A DNA stretch of 64,000 nucleotides. Origin: Paenibacillus hemerocallicola. Lineage in GTDB: Bacteria > Bacillota > Bacilli > Paenibacillales > NBRC-103111. The DNA is taken from NCBI RefSeq assembly GCF_006265175.1, contig NZ_VDCQ01000029.1, forward strand, positions 1 through 64,000, in the 5' to 3' direction. The translations under genes and the position numbers were made by a program. Positions 1 through 9,938 of this stretch are shown here, one piece after another. Under the pieces are notes generated by a model, which made no database searches, had not been told where the DNA came from, and worked only from the letters and a program-made list of their open reading frames with translations. Within the stretch, counting starts at the first letter, position 1; every line of letters starts with the position of its first letter.

Positions 1-3000
1 CGATTGCTGCTTCAAATCCCGTTTCTGCGACAGGTCGCCGACCGTGTTATAGGTCAGCAAGTCCGCTTGACCGGCTGCGTCCACGTTTTGCTTCACGCGC
101 CCGAGCTCGTCGTACGCTTTGGCGGTCGTATACGTTTGCCCCGCATCGTACTGCTTCGTATCCTTTAGCTGACCGAGCGCCGTATATGTATAGTCTGTCG
201 CCTGCGACAACGGGTCAATCAGCTTGACGAGTCGGTTCAGCTTGTCGTACTGGTAGCTCGTCACTTGGTTTTTCGGGTCGGTGGTCATCACGGTATTGCC
301 GACGTAGTCATACGTATAGGACGCTTGCACCTTGTTGTTGCGGTCCGGCCAGCTCGGGTAGACGGTGCTGGACGTAACACGTCCCAGTGGGTCATACTGC
401 TTCTCCAGCACGTTCCATTTGACGTTGTCGTCGGCACTCCCTATTTGGTCCGGCGTCACCATATAAGATGTCTCTTTGCGCGCCAGCAAGTCGCGCACGG
501 CTTTATACACATTGCCATAAGGGTCCGTCACTTGCCCGATCTGCCCCCATGCGTCATAGCCGATCGTTTGCACATTTTGCTGCGCGTCCGCGACGTAGAT
601 CGGCCGGCTCATCGCGTCATAATGATATTGCGCTTCTGCGATCCATTGTCCGCGCTGGTCGTCGTAGCGCTGCTGGTAAAGCGGATTGCCAAACCCGTCG
701 TAGAACGCTTCCCTCACGTCATAGACCGTTACTCCGTTGGTCGAAAGATTTAGAACGGAAGTATAGGTTTTTACTTTCATCGTTTGAACGTTGGCGTTCG
801 TTGCATCGAATCCGGACGATATTTGGTTTGGAGCGTATTCCGTTTTTGCTTCCATTTCATAGGTCGCGCCGTTTAGTCCGGTGACAGGCGGCTGCTTGAC
901 CGAGACCGGGCGCCCCAAAGCGTCGTACCGGTACGTTGTCACCCGTCCTCCCGGTGCCGTCTCGGATTGCAGCAGCCCGGTAAGCATACTGTACGTTCGG
1001 CTCGTTTGCATCGTTTGCGGCTGGTTATTGTCATCGGTATAAAATTGCGTGATGTGGGTCGGGAAAGCGTAACTGCCTGCCGGGCCGTAAACGGTTTCGG
1101 TTCGGGCCGTTTTGCCGTTTTCCAAGGTTCGGGTTGCGATCGTTTTAGAGACTTTGCCGTCTGTCAACTCATACGAATAATCGACGGATTCGCCGTTCGC
1201 GTTGGTTGATTTTTTGAGACGGCCCAGTAGCACAGGATTTGTATAATCAAAATAGTATTCGAAAGATTCCGTCAGCGTAGTATTCGCATTTTGCTTCCAC
1301 TGCGATTGAAGCAGATCATGATAACTTGGATGGTATTGATACGTCGTGGTGTAGTCCGCTTTAACAGCCGTATTGTTGATATCATAATAGCCGAGAGGTT
1401 GTGTATTGCTCTCCAATCCACCCCAATTCGTATAAGTACGATCGACATACTGATCGTTAGCAACATGCCCAACCATATCCCTGTATTCCGATCGAGTCGG
1501 TTTGTACTTGAATATGGGATGAAACGTTTGATGAAGCATCGTTTTTCTTTCAAAATTCGAAGCGATTGTCTCGACTTTGTTAATTTGTCTATCCGCGTTG
1601 AAGGATGTCGCGGTTTGGAGGTTACTTTGGTTAATCGCCGCGGATTTATATGCACCTAAATTGCTATTCGGGTAATAGGTGTAGTCACCCGAATAATAGT
1701 ACCCCACTTGATTTTTGCCGCCGAAATTATTAATTTCGAGTTCTGTCATTTCATGCTGAATGGATTGGAACAGGATGCGTACATATCTGGCCGTCGCGTT
1801 TAGACTATTGCTATAGTCGGCAATGCCGTTGCTTTTTTGAATTGCAACCAGGTCGGTCCAATTATTCGCATCGTTCGAAATCTGTATCGTGTATTGGGTA
1901 GTAGCGAATTCTGTTCCCATTCGCCAACGGATCAAAATTTGATTAAACGATTGAATCGATCCCAAGTCCACATGAAGCCATTCGTTCTGGGCGCTGCTCG
2001 GCCTCCAAAACGTGCCGGTATCCCCGTCCACGACATTAAGTCCGTTATAGTAAGTGTAAGTATCATTATCCGAGTCATAATCTGCTGCAAAAGAAGATAC
2101 TTGAACCGATTTCTGTAATGCCAAATTTGATTTTGAAATGGACGGTAATCCGCTGCCCGTACGGTTTAAATCGTAACGCTCCTTGATGCGGAACGCATCC
2201 ATCCAACCGCTTCCCATTAGGCGATGGGAGCTTTCGTACTCATAACGCGAGACGCTATGCGGATAGACGATCCCGGTCAGCAGTTGGGTATAGACCGAAG
2301 CGGAATTGCCGTAAAAACTGAAAGGCTGCTCTTTCGTGTCATATTGGTAATAAGTTATTGTTTCCTCCGAAGTACCCGGGCTCATGCTTGCCGAATATAA
2401 ATAAGGCTCATATCGTCCGTCCACCATATGCCGCATTTTGGTGTATTTGACCGTAAGCTGTTTTCCGAGCTCATCCGGGTGAGTTACGGAAACTGTTACA
2501 TTGTCGCCTGCGAAGGTAGGATTATCGATTGCGTTATCGTAAACAAACTGGATGATCCGACCGATACTATCCGTAATTTGACTAAGATACGGATACGAGC
2601 TTCCATTGACCGAACGGTTAATATGTGTAAATTTGATCTCGTTTCCGAATCGGTCCACAATTCCCAATACTCGGCCGTCATCGGCGAAATAAGTTTTTCG
2701 TTTATCGTTTGTGATGAATACATATACCGACGTCTTCTCCCCGTTCGAGTATGTGCCGGAATCAAGATCGAACTTGACGTCTTCCCTGGGGTATCCTTCC
2801 AGGTTGCTGTCGTCTAAAAAAGCTGTAAAGTACACCCGGTAGGCAGCGCCGGTTCCGTCATGGAAGTGGATCTCGTTTCCATTGTCCGGCTCTGCTTTCT
2901 TGATCTGCACGGAAGGAATGCCAAGCGACCATCCTGCGCCCAAGTCAAATCTTTCCCGTTGGTAACTCGTCTTCTCAGCAATACTCGCTACATTGAAGTT

Positions 3001-3594
3001 TTTACGGTAAGTGACATATCTTGCTTGTGTATAAGTATGGGTCACCGGATCAATATAATTAGCCCCATTCGTTTCCAGCAGACGGCAGCTATAGTCTGCG
3101 TAGTTCGAAGCATTTGCAAGACAAGCCGCCTGCGCTTCTTCGATAGTCCTGTAGTTGCTGCCAAACTCCTGATTCGGGCCGCTTCCCGTGCTGGAATACC
3201 AGACTAAAATATAATACCAGTAGTATACGTCCTTGTAATAATTCCCGTTCGTTCCCGCATCGGTAAACGACGCTTTCATCTCTCCCATTTGAGCTTGGTT
3301 GGAGTTGTAGTGACGGGTCAGCGCGAAATCCAATCCGTCCCGACCCGGCAGCACCAGATCCGATACGTTAATCGATAACGATCCGCTTTGCGGATCTATC
3401 GCTTCTTGACTCCGGTAGCGGTCCAAGTAAGGAGCTTTGTTGCTTTCGTTAATGGTTTGGGGCATCTCTACTCCATTCATCCTCAAGCTCCAGCCGCTAA
3501 TGTCGACTGCTCCGAAGGCTGTGGAAGAAAAGCCCGTCAATAGAACGAAGCACAGAAGAAACGACTGAATTGTGCGAAGAAGGGTATACCTCAT
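1..3594 (-). CDS. RHS/YD-repeat secreted protein with F5/8 type C domain (3' end off window)
   Basis: The frame is open from ATG 3594 to the left edge (1198 codons, no stop seen), so the C-terminus is missing. It starts with a signal peptide (RYTLLRTIQSFLLCFVLLTG, ending near FSSTAFG). An RHS N-terminal region follows (QSGSLSINVSDLVLPGRDGL, about residues 55-75). Residues about 485-625 read as a discoidin/F5-8 type C domain (VVDGDTGTFWRPSS, EWLHVDLGS, ARYVRILFQ). After that come YD repeats such as YDPLGRVTSS and YQYDKLNRLVKLIDP. The start codon overlaps the stop of the preceding gene as ATGA, with GGGAGG 12 nt upstream, so translation is probably coupled. RHS proteins form large shells, often ending in a variable toxin; the end is not in view, so toxin function cannot be judged. 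It is the last visible gene of a three-gene cassette. Confidence 0.93.
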   Translation of the reverse strand, partial: MRYTLLRTIQSFLLCFVLLTGFSSTAFGAVDISGWSLRMNGVEMPQTINESNKAPYLDRYRSQEAIDPQSGSLSINVSDLVLPGRDGLDFALTRHYNSNQAQMGEMKASFTDAGTNGNYYKDVYYWYYILVWYSSTGSGPNQEFGSNYRTIEEAQAACLANASNYADYSCRLLETNGANYIDPVTHTYTQARYVTYRKNFNVASIAEKTSYQRERFDLGAGWSLGIPSVQIKKAEPDNGNEIHFHDGTGAAYRVYFTAFLDDSNLEGYPREDVKFDLDSGTYSNGEKTSVYVFITNDKRKTYFADDGRVLGIVDRFGNEIKFTHINRSVNGSSYPYLSQITDSIGRIIQFVYDNAIDNPTFAGDNVTVSVTHPDELGKQLTVKYTKMRHMVDGRYEPYLYSASMSPGTSEETITYYQYDTKEQPFSFYGNSASVYTQLLTGIVYPHSVSRYEYESSHRLMGSGWMDAFRIKERYDLNRTGSGLPSISKSNLALQKSVQVSSFAADYDSDNDTYTYYNGLNVVDGDTGTFWRPSSAQNEWLHVDLGSIQSFNQILIRWRMGTEFATTQYTIQISNDANNWTDLVAIQKSNGIADYSNSLNATARYVRILFQSIQHEMTELEINNFGGKNQVGYYYSGDYTYYPNSNLGAYKSAAINQSNLQTATSFNADRQINKVETIASNFERKTMLHQTFHPIFKYKPTRSEYRDMVGHVANDQYVDRTYTNWGGLESNTQPLGYYDINNTAVKADYTTTYQYHPSYHDLLQSQWKQNANTTLTESFEYYFDYTNPVLLGRLKKSTNANGESVDYSYELTDGKVSKTIATRTLENGKTARTETVYGPAGSYAFPTHITQFYTDDNNQPQTMQTSRTYSMLTGLLQSETAPGGRVTTYRYDALGRPVSVKQPPVTGLNGATYEMEAKTEYAPNQISSGFDATNANVQTMKVKTYTSVLNLSTNGVTVYDVREAFYDGFGNPLYQQRYDDQRGQWIAEAQYHYDAMSRPIYVADAQQNVQTIGYDAWGQIGQVTDPYGNVYKAVRDLLARKETSYMVTPDQIGSADDNVKWNVLEKQYDPLGRVTSSTVYPSWPDRNNKVQASYTYDYVGNTVMTTDPKNQVTSYQYDKLNRLVKLIDPLSQATDYTYTALGQLKDTKQYDAGQTYTTAKAYDELGRVKQNVDAAGQADLLTYNTVGDLSQKRDLKQQS

Positions 3595-4454
3595 GGCTTT
3601 TCGCTTCCTCCCGCAACATCAAATTGTTCCTGTATTTGATGCGATAATGAATCTTTCCTCTTTTTCAATAAATCAGCCACAGCGCTTCCAGACGCTTGCT
3701 CCATACGGCTCAGCTTCTCGTCGGTCAAACGCAGCCCGATTACCTCTTTGTCCGTTAATCCGTACTTTTCCATATTCGTCTTCGAAACTTTACCGTAAAA
3801 CCGATTCTCCCGATGAATTTCGGCTATTCCCACTCTTCCCTTTGCTTGATAACGATCGAGCGCATCTTTCATATCCGGCACCAGAGACTGATCCACTAAT
3901 GCCAACAATGAAAATTGCTCTCCCAAAGTGAGAGTTTCTTTGTCCAATAGTTTGCCGGCATCCGAATGTTTCCGTTTCAACTCATCTACCAGCGGGCCGT
4001 ATTTGGCCAATTGGAGTCGATTTTCGATACTCGTCCATTCGGATTGCTTCTTTTCCTCCAGGAGCTGGAAGGGATCGACATCCCATATGTTGGCCAACTC
4101 ATCGGCTTTTAAGATATCGTCTATCGAAAAACCTTGATCAAATAATTCATCCGCTTGTTCCCGAGAAATATTATATTGATCTACAGGCGTATTCGGATCT
4201 ATCCCTTGCTGCATTGTTCCAGATTCCAAGGCCTTTATCGGTTTGCTTGGCACCGACTCGCTGCGGGTTTGCAGCAGCAGTTCATCGGACGGCTGAGGGG
4301 GTGTAACTTGGATTTGCATACTATTTTCGGGTATCGATCTGTTAAGGATAGGTTCCAATAATTCATTGGCAAAGCCGGAAGAAATATTCCCGATGCCGGT
4401 TAGAACGATAACGGCTGCCAGGCAGACAGAGCTCCATTTTCGATTGTGTTTCAA
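3591..4454 (-). CDS. Small exported protein of the RHS cassette, unknown function
   Basis: 287 residues if translation starts at TTG 4454. That codon lies 8 nt after a perfect GGAGG (4463-4467), whereas the longer ATG frame at 4484 has no ribosome site. The N-terminus is a clear signal peptide: KHNRKW, then a hydrophobic run to about residue 28 (GIGNISSGFAN). The remainder is charged and helical, with phrases such as EQADELFDQGFSIDDILKAD and KYGLTDKEVIGLRLTDEKL, and no catalytic motif I recognise. It sits 44 bp after the upstream gene and overlaps the RHS start by 4 bp. That placement suggests an accessory role, for example in secretion or folding of the RHS protein, but this is inference. 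Confidence 0.85.
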   Translation of the reverse strand: MKHNRKWSSVCLAAVIVLTGIGNISSGFANELLEPILNRSIPENSMQIQVTPPQPSDELLLQTRSESVPSKPIKALESGTMQQGIDPNTPVDQYNISREQADELFDQGFSIDDILKADELANIWDVDPFQLLEEKKQSEWTSIENRLQLAKYGPLVDELKRKHSDAGKLLDKETLTLGEQFSLLALVDQSLVPDMKDALDRYQAKGRVGIAEIHRENRFYGKVSKTNMEKYGLTDKEVIGLRLTDEKLSRMEQASGSAVADLLKKRKDSLSHQIQEQFDVAGGSEKP

Positions 4455-4498
4455 GATTATAACCTCCATATATGTAAGATTCATGGAAAGAGCGCTGA

Positions 4499-7300
4499 TT
4501 AGTTTAATGCTACTCCGGTTTGGTTCCCGTTGGCATCATAATGGTAGTCCAGAGTCTGACCATTCGGAAGAATGATATAATCAAGCTTGCCGGATGCGTC
4601 ATAGTAATAACCTTGGGCTCCGATTGCCGCTTTGACGGTTCGACTCGGGGAAGATTCGTTGCCGACGACATCTTTCGCTTTCACGGTAAACGCGTGCAGC
4701 CCTTGCGACAACCCTGATGCTGTAAACGTCGTAGATGGGCTTGTGCCTATCAAAGTCGCCCCATTGTAAATCAGGTACTCGGACACGCCGATATCGTCCG
4801 TCGAAGCTGTCCATGCCAACGTAAAACTGCTGCTCGTCTTTCCTATTACTCTGAAATGCTCCGGGATAGTAGGAGGCCCTGCGTCCAGATTAGGAATGGA
4901 TATGTTGCTGCGATACGCCCAATCGCCCCATTCCATATCGTCCTTCAAGCGAATTGCGAAACTCCATGTTCCGAGGGCCAGAGGCGCCGTAACATGATTG
5001 GATGCCGGTCCGTTAATTTCGCCGGAGTTATACGCCCAACTTGCCCAATTATCCCGCGTACCTACAACTTGATAAGCGGATTGGGCTTGTCCGTTCGGAT
5101 CATTGTAATTCCATGTGAAATTTAAAACATTGGTATATAGCGTCTGGTTATCGTTGTAAGATGTAATCGACAACGACGGCAGAGAGTTCGGCAACATGTA
5201 ACGGCTTTCGGAAAGCGGGGATTCAAGACCATAATTGTCCCAAGTCTTCACTCGCCAAAAGTAGAAGTTCCCACGTGACAAGACTCCTGCCGGAACGGTA
5301 TAAGATGAACCTCCGGAGCCTACCCATCCTGTATCGTGTATGGGATTTCCACTAGAATTGTAAACGACGATTTGATAGGCGGATTGTACATTCCCTGGAT
5401 CAGGGTCCGAGAATGTCCATTGCACGGTCGGGGTCGTCCCGGCAATGAGAACAGGAGACGCTGATGCAGGGTTTCCCGGCACCGGATTGGCCGGAGCATT
5501 GGGTGGCCGATTACCCAGAACGGTAAAAGTACCGGATTCGGCCCAATTCCCGTATAAAGACCCATTATAGGTACGTATTCGAACTTTGTTGGAAGTCGTG
5601 CTGGACGCTCCGGAAAAATTATAAGCATATGAAGTCGCCCCCGGATTCGTTAAGGCAACCAGATCGAACCATGCCCCGCCGTTTACGGACATTTGGACTT
5701 GATAACGCAGATTCCATTGAGGCGTATCCAAATCGTATGCCGGCTGCCAGACGATGTTGTAAAGTGTGTTTACTACTTCCGCGGCGATCGGAGACACGAT
5801 AACGGGTGTACTTGGCGGTGATTTATAGACCACTTCAAGACTGGCGTGGGGTCCGATGGCAATATATGACCCGTCTCCGCCATACTTCCCATAAACCAAT
5901 TGCCCACGGACGATAAATCCGTGATTCACTCCGGAAGTAACGCTGTCTTGAACTGCTCGCGACACGTCAAGATCAAAGGAATAAAATCCCTTTCCGTATA
6001 CATAATTCTGCCTTATAGGAGGTACCTCATTTGTAGGATAAACCGAATAACTAGGTGCAAGAGCACCGTTTTGAGGATTCCAGTCTGCTGTCACTCTTGC
6101 GCTTGTAATATCAATACTATAGTCATGGTAGACACCCTCATCATCATAATCCTCGGGCAAAAAAAGTTTCGTCTTCAAAGCAGCTTGAAATGTTGTATAA
6201 TTCGTGGAAATGGAAGATAAATCATACTTATATATAGCCGTGGCGCCATAGTCTAAGTTACATCCATTAATGTTGTAATAGCTGAAATAGGTTGAATTAA
6301 CAAACCTGTTGTTGTAGCCATCCGTACAACCCGCTTTTATCGCGGAGGTCAAAATCACCGTAGGATCAATTACGATCGGGAATATCAGGCCTTGAACATC
6401 TGCGGTCAGATCCAAGTAAGTCTTGTTCTTCTCCACCCGAAGGGTTTGCGCCACATCGCGGTAAGTTCCGTCAGCGTCCACCAGCCATGCCGGTTGCAGC
6501 GTAAATTCGTTGGATCTCAGAGATTCCGACAACGGGCCCGTCACTTGGAAACTGAACCGGTGAGGAGCTGATGCATCCTTAAGCAAGATGGTCTCTTTAA
6601 TCCCGCTTTCCAGCACCTGCAGCGTGACATCGGTTTGATTCCAGGCATTGGGATATAGCAATCCGGATTTCCCATACACAACACCCGCTACGTTGGAGCC
6701 CCCTACCGGCACAAACGTAAGACTATCGTTATTTTTGTTAATGGAGTACCCTTTCCCGAATCGTACTGGGAGAGTCGCATCAAAGGGGACTTGAGGCGCT
6801 TTAAAGCTCTCCTCTTGCAGCGCCTTGCCGGCTAGACGGCTGGATTTATTGAGAGCGGAAAGTTCCTTTATCGCTTTCGCGCCCGCTTTGGACAAAGGAA
6901 GATATACCATGTCCAGTACCGAATCCTTGTAAAGGGTAGTATCGATGTCATACAGTTTGTCGTCCTCTGCTTCATAGTGCTGATCTTGCATCGTTATAAC
7001 CGCTCTATAAGACCCGTCCTTGCGCAAGTAATGCTTGCTGTTTGGCGTTCGCCTATCCATCGCTTCGCCGATGATTTCCGGATCTTCCTCTAGCAGTTTC
7101 CTCTCTTTCTCACCTGCTGTCTGATACACTTGCCGGGACACATCATTGAATTGGTTGTGGGAGTATACAGTATCCCCCACACTTGACAGCGCTTTCACTT
7201 CTTGTGCACCCATTTCCCCTGATGCGTAAGCAGCGTACGCCTGTCCGAGCATCGATATGGCTAGCAATGCAGATACGAGCCTCTTTCTTAGACCATTCAA
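4499..7300 (-). CDS. Secreted DNRLRE / fibronectin-type protein ending in a single YD-like unit
   Basis: 933 residues. The start is TTG 7300, 6 nt after AGGAGGGG. A signal peptide (LVSALLAISMLGQAYAAYA) is followed by an N-terminal region typical of cell-surface proteins that precede RHS genes. Residues about 317-490 look like a DNRLRE domain (DPTVILTSAIKAGCTDGYNN; DITSARVTADWNPQNG). Three Ig/FN3-like modules follow (VIVSPIAAEVVNTLYNIVWQ; FWRVKTWDNYGLESPLSES), then a canonical FN3 domain at about 807-890. The last 40 residues contain YYYDASGKLDYI and YHYDANGNQTG, which resemble a lone YD repeat. The gene heads the cassette with the exported 287-residue protein and the RHS protein. It is probably extracellular or wall-associated. 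Its end resembles the point where an RHS repeat region would begin. Confidence 0.92.
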   Translation of the reverse strand: MNGLRKRLVSALLAISMLGQAYAAYASGEMGAQEVKALSSVGDTVYSHNQFNDVSRQVYQTAGEKERKLLEEDPEIIGEAMDRRTPNSKHYLRKDGSYRAVITMQDQHYEAEDDKLYDIDTTLYKDSVLDMVYLPLSKAGAKAIKELSALNKSSRLAGKALQEESFKAPQVPFDATLPVRFGKGYSINKNNDSLTFVPVGGSNVAGVVYGKSGLLYPNAWNQTDVTLQVLESGIKETILLKDASAPHRFSFQVTGPLSESLRSNEFTLQPAWLVDADGTYRDVAQTLRVEKNKTYLDLTADVQGLIFPIVIDPTVILTSAIKAGCTDGYNNRFVNSTYFSYYNINGCNLDYGATAIYKYDLSSISTNYTTFQAALKTKLFLPEDYDDEGVYHDYSIDITSARVTADWNPQNGALAPSYSVYPTNEVPPIRQNYVYGKGFYSFDLDVSRAVQDSVTSGVNHGFIVRGQLVYGKYGGDGSYIAIGPHASLEVVYKSPPSTPVIVSPIAAEVVNTLYNIVWQPAYDLDTPQWNLRYQVQMSVNGGAWFDLVALTNPGATSYAYNFSGASSTTSNKVRIRTYNGSLYGNWAESGTFTVLGNRPPNAPANPVPGNPASASPVLIAGTTPTVQWTFSDPDPGNVQSAYQIVVYNSSGNPIHDTGWVGSGGSSYTVPAGVLSRGNFYFWRVKTWDNYGLESPLSESRYMLPNSLPSLSITSYNDNQTLYTNVLNFTWNYNDPNGQAQSAYQVVGTRDNWASWAYNSGEINGPASNHVTAPLALGTWSFAIRLKDDMEWGDWAYRSNISIPNLDAGPPTIPEHFRVIGKTSSSFTLAWTASTDDIGVSEYLIYNGATLIGTSPSTTFTASGLSQGLHAFTVKAKDVVGNESSPSRTVKAAIGAQGYYYDASGKLDYIILPNGQTLDYHYDANGNQTGVALN

Positions 7301-7620
7301 ACATTTCCCCTCCTAGTATAAAATGTATATCAATGAATAATTTTACTATAGAAGAGATCTTTTTGAATAGGTATTTTTAATCAATTGCGCAATATTCAAC
7401 ACCATTCGACTCACACACCCTCTGCCAATGGTCCTGTGAAATCAATGCGATATATAGTCCGATCTGCATAGTTCATATTGAGTTATACTTTGTTGGAACA
7501 ACTTATGACACATGTAAACCATGTCCACAGCAAGTTCGAATTAAAGCATGACAAAAGGCCGTCGAACTCATCGGCAGCCTTGAGCGGTTTGATACCATTC
7601 CGTGTCCCGTTACTTTAGTA
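7301..7620. other. Intergenic region upstream of the RHS cassette
   Basis: About 320 bp without a supportable gene. It contains the ribosome site of the cassette's first gene (near 7307-7314) and presumably its promoter. AT-rich stretches lie around 7320-7400, but I cannot pick a convincing -35/-10 pair. I see no strong terminator for the phosphatase pseudogene to the right. Confidence 0.5.
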
Positions 7621-8199
7621 TTACCGGGTAATATTCCACATTCTTTTAACCTCTACCAATACCTGATCATTGAATTCCATTCTGTATACGTCCGGCTTCG
7701 ATGTTTGCAATAAAAAATTCAAATCGTACCGTTTGTCATAATACCCCATCATTAAAGTCATTACAGCCCCATGAGTGCCCAATACTAGCTTCCGTCCTCG
7801 GTAGATCTTTAATAGTTTTTTCAAGACCGCTATAGCTCGGTTCTGACAAACTGCGTTAGACTCCCCTCCCGTTAAGGAAAAGTTTGGATCAGAGAACGAC
7901 TTCTCCAATAAAGGGAATAGCTCCTTATCGGGCATTCGATTGTCTTCATTAGAAAAAATTCTTTCTTTAAGATCTTCAAATACTAAAATTTCTTGTCCTG
8001 AGCAGCGAGCCAGCTCCTCAATGGTTAGGACAGCCCGTTGGTATGGACTAGAAACGAAAACCTCGATCCCCTCTCCTTTCAATAATTAAGTGATTCGATT
8101 AGCATCCGATTTCCCTATATCCGTTAACCCTCTTGTTCTTTCATTTCCTTCCATCTTCGGTGATTCGCCGTGTCTTACCATGTAAATAAAAGTTCTCAT
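7621..8199 (-). pseudogene. Histidine phosphatase interrupted by one in-frame stop
   Basis: The ATG at 8199 follows GGAGG by 5 nt and opens with RTFIYMVRHGESPK, the RHG catalytic motif of the phosphoglycerate-mutase-like superfamily. After DANRIT the frame meets TAA (8088-8086) and then continues unbroken in the same frame with LLKGEGIEVFVSSPYQRA. It carries the second family motif LVLGTHGAVMTLMMGYYD and ends at 7621 (about 192 residues if read through). A single GAA to TAA change would explain the break, because E is the natural residue at this spot. The downstream half has a possible TTG start (8082) but no ribosome site. It lies 65 bp after an intact phosphotransferase-like gene. It is probably inactive unless the stop is a sequencing error. 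Confidence 0.85.
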
Positions 8200-8264
8200 A
8201 ATAGCCTCCATGAAGAGAAACTTATGATTCACAACTAACCCGTGCTGCTTTATATCGGAAACGA

Positions 8265-9149
8265 TCATTGATAATTGGATATGCCATTCTTAAACGCTTG
8301 TTCATCATTGTTCTCAATACCAAACAGGGCTTCTTGCAGCGCAAATGTGCCTATATAAAAATTTGTCCGCGATTGAGCGCTTCCTAGTCCAGGGTAGGAT
8401 TCATACATCAGTCGTAAGAAGCTCTCTCCGTAACCGCTCATTATGGCGGCAGCATCAATGGCCGGATCTCCGATATGTGCTCCGCCAAAATCAATTACTC
8501 CTGCAACTTTCGGTAGTGTATGTTCAATCAATATATTGCTCGTGCCAAAGTCTCCATGCACGAATGTCGGTTCATATTGAAAATTCAATGCGTTGTTTAG
8601 AAAATGTTCATTTAGAAAATGTTCAAAGTGTTTTCTAACGCGTAGTTGACCTTCATTACTCATATGGCGAAATAATTTGTTTTGAATACGCTTGTACATA
8701 TCCTCCCAATACTTGTATGGATTGTTTTGATGAAGACGATCGATGAACTCACCTTGAAGAGGAATACGATGCAGTTCAATAAGAAAAGTTGATAACTGTC
8801 GGGCAATAACACGCAGATCAATACGCTTTATAGCGTGAAAGGTTTTCATGTCGAAGCATCTTCCCGGTATCATACGGTAGCCTACAAATACATCTCCCAC
8901 GACCTGCGATTCGAGGTTCAGATAGATAGGTTTGGGAATATCAAGGGTGATATGCTTGTCTACGAATTGTAATAGCCGCGTTTCCGCTTGTAGATCGGCA
9001 ATACCTTGTTGGTATTTGGGGAAACGGAAAATGAGTGTATTATTGACCTCAATGACAGTATTGTTTTGACCGTTTTCATTGAGTGTGACCGAATGGATGA
9101 ATAGATCCGGATAAGCTTCGAGAATTTTTTGTACATATTTTTGCAGCAT
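8265..9149 (-). CDS. Aminoglycoside phosphotransferase-family kinase
   Basis: 294 residues. ATG 9149 has GAGG 6 nt upstream; a GTG four codons earlier overlaps that ribosome site and is less likely. N-lobe features include NTLIFRFPKYQ with an invariant-type lysine region and ETRLLQFVDKH. The catalytic loop is FVHGDFGTSNIL (HGDxxxxN) and the metal-binding motif is VIDFGGAHIGDPAID, so both ATP/Mg2+ motifs are present. Length matches the APH family. Family members phosphorylate aminoglycosides, macrolides or small metabolites; the substrate cannot be told from sequence. It follows another, internally deleted, member by 13 bp and precedes a broken histidine phosphatase, as if one small operon. 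Confidence 0.9.
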   Translation of the reverse strand: MLQKYVQKILEAYPDLFIHSVTLNENGQNNTVIEVNNTLIFRFPKYQQGIADLQAETRLLQFVDKHITLDIPKPIYLNLESQVVGDVFVGYRMIPGRCFDMKTFHAIKRIDLRVIARQLSTFLIELHRIPLQGEFIDRLHQNNPYKYWEDMYKRIQNKLFRHMSNEGQLRVRKHFEHFLNEHFLNNALNFQYEPTFVHGDFGTSNILIEHTLPKVAGVIDFGGAHIGDPAIDAAAIMSGYGESFLRLMYESYPGLGSAQSRTNFYIGTFALQEALFGIENNDEQAFKNGISNYQ

Positions 9150-9162
9150 GAACAACCTCACT

Positions 9163-9711
9163 TTAAAAAGCTCTTGTGATCAAGGGCCTCATCGATAGTG
9201 CCCGTGATATTCGGGCAAGTACGGGATTCGTATCCAAGTAGTATGCATAGGCGATCAGCCCGAAGGACAGTGCCCAGCCGCGGCCTTGAGCCCAGGTGGC
9301 GTCGTCTACCGGCAGCGCTGCGCGGAATATATCACGGCTTTCGGCGGAGAGGAAAGTCCACGCGACCATCAAGTCGCATGCCGGATCGCCTACGCCCAGA
9401 GTGCCGAAGTCTATGACGGCGTGTAGTCGGCCTTGGGCGACCAGCAGGTTCCCCGGATGGAGGTCTCCATGGGAAAGCGGTAGCAGCGGGGCAAGCTTCG
9501 GCAGCCACCGTTGCTCCTTCTCAACTTGCCCGATGGCCCATTCGACGCCGGGTAATTGCACGGCCATATCCTCGCCGAGACGATAGATCGCATTGTCCGT
9601 CCCGGCCGATTCGACCGGCCTGATCGGATGGTCCGCCCATTGCGGAAATTGTTCGGCGATCAACCGCTTCACGAGAGTTGCGTCGATCTTCATCTTGTTC
9701 GCTTGGCTCAT
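9163..9711 (-). pseudogene. APH-family kinase with a ~110-residue in-frame internal deletion
   Basis: 182 residues from ATG 9711 (GGAGG 10 nt upstream). The N-terminus (ATLVKRLIAEQFPQWADHPI, then AGTDNAIYRLGEDMAVQLP) and the C-terminus (SHGDLHPGNLLVAQGRLHAV, IDFGTLGVGDPACDLM) are both well preserved. They are joined directly at KLAPLLPL/SHGDLHPG. Full-length relatives of this kinase type are about 290-300 residues. They have about 110 residues between these points, covering the hinge and the substrate-side helices. The reading frame is kept and both ends look unmutated, so the deletion may be recent. The product is unlikely to be an active kinase, but a small folded remnant cannot be excluded. 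Confidence 0.8.
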
Positions 9712-9938
9712 TTGAATAGACCCTCCTCCCTCAAATTCGGAACGCGGTCAAATGCTCCTTCATGGAACATGATACCAAACAGAATTAGGACTCAACCGGT
9801 AAAGAATGATTATACTGATTTCGGGCCGCCGCTCCATTCTCCAATACTACAAAAATAGACTATATGAACGGTATAATAGTAGTGCTTCTATATTCGAACC
9901 TCCATATACTATAGGATCAGGAACCTGGAGGTGATAGC

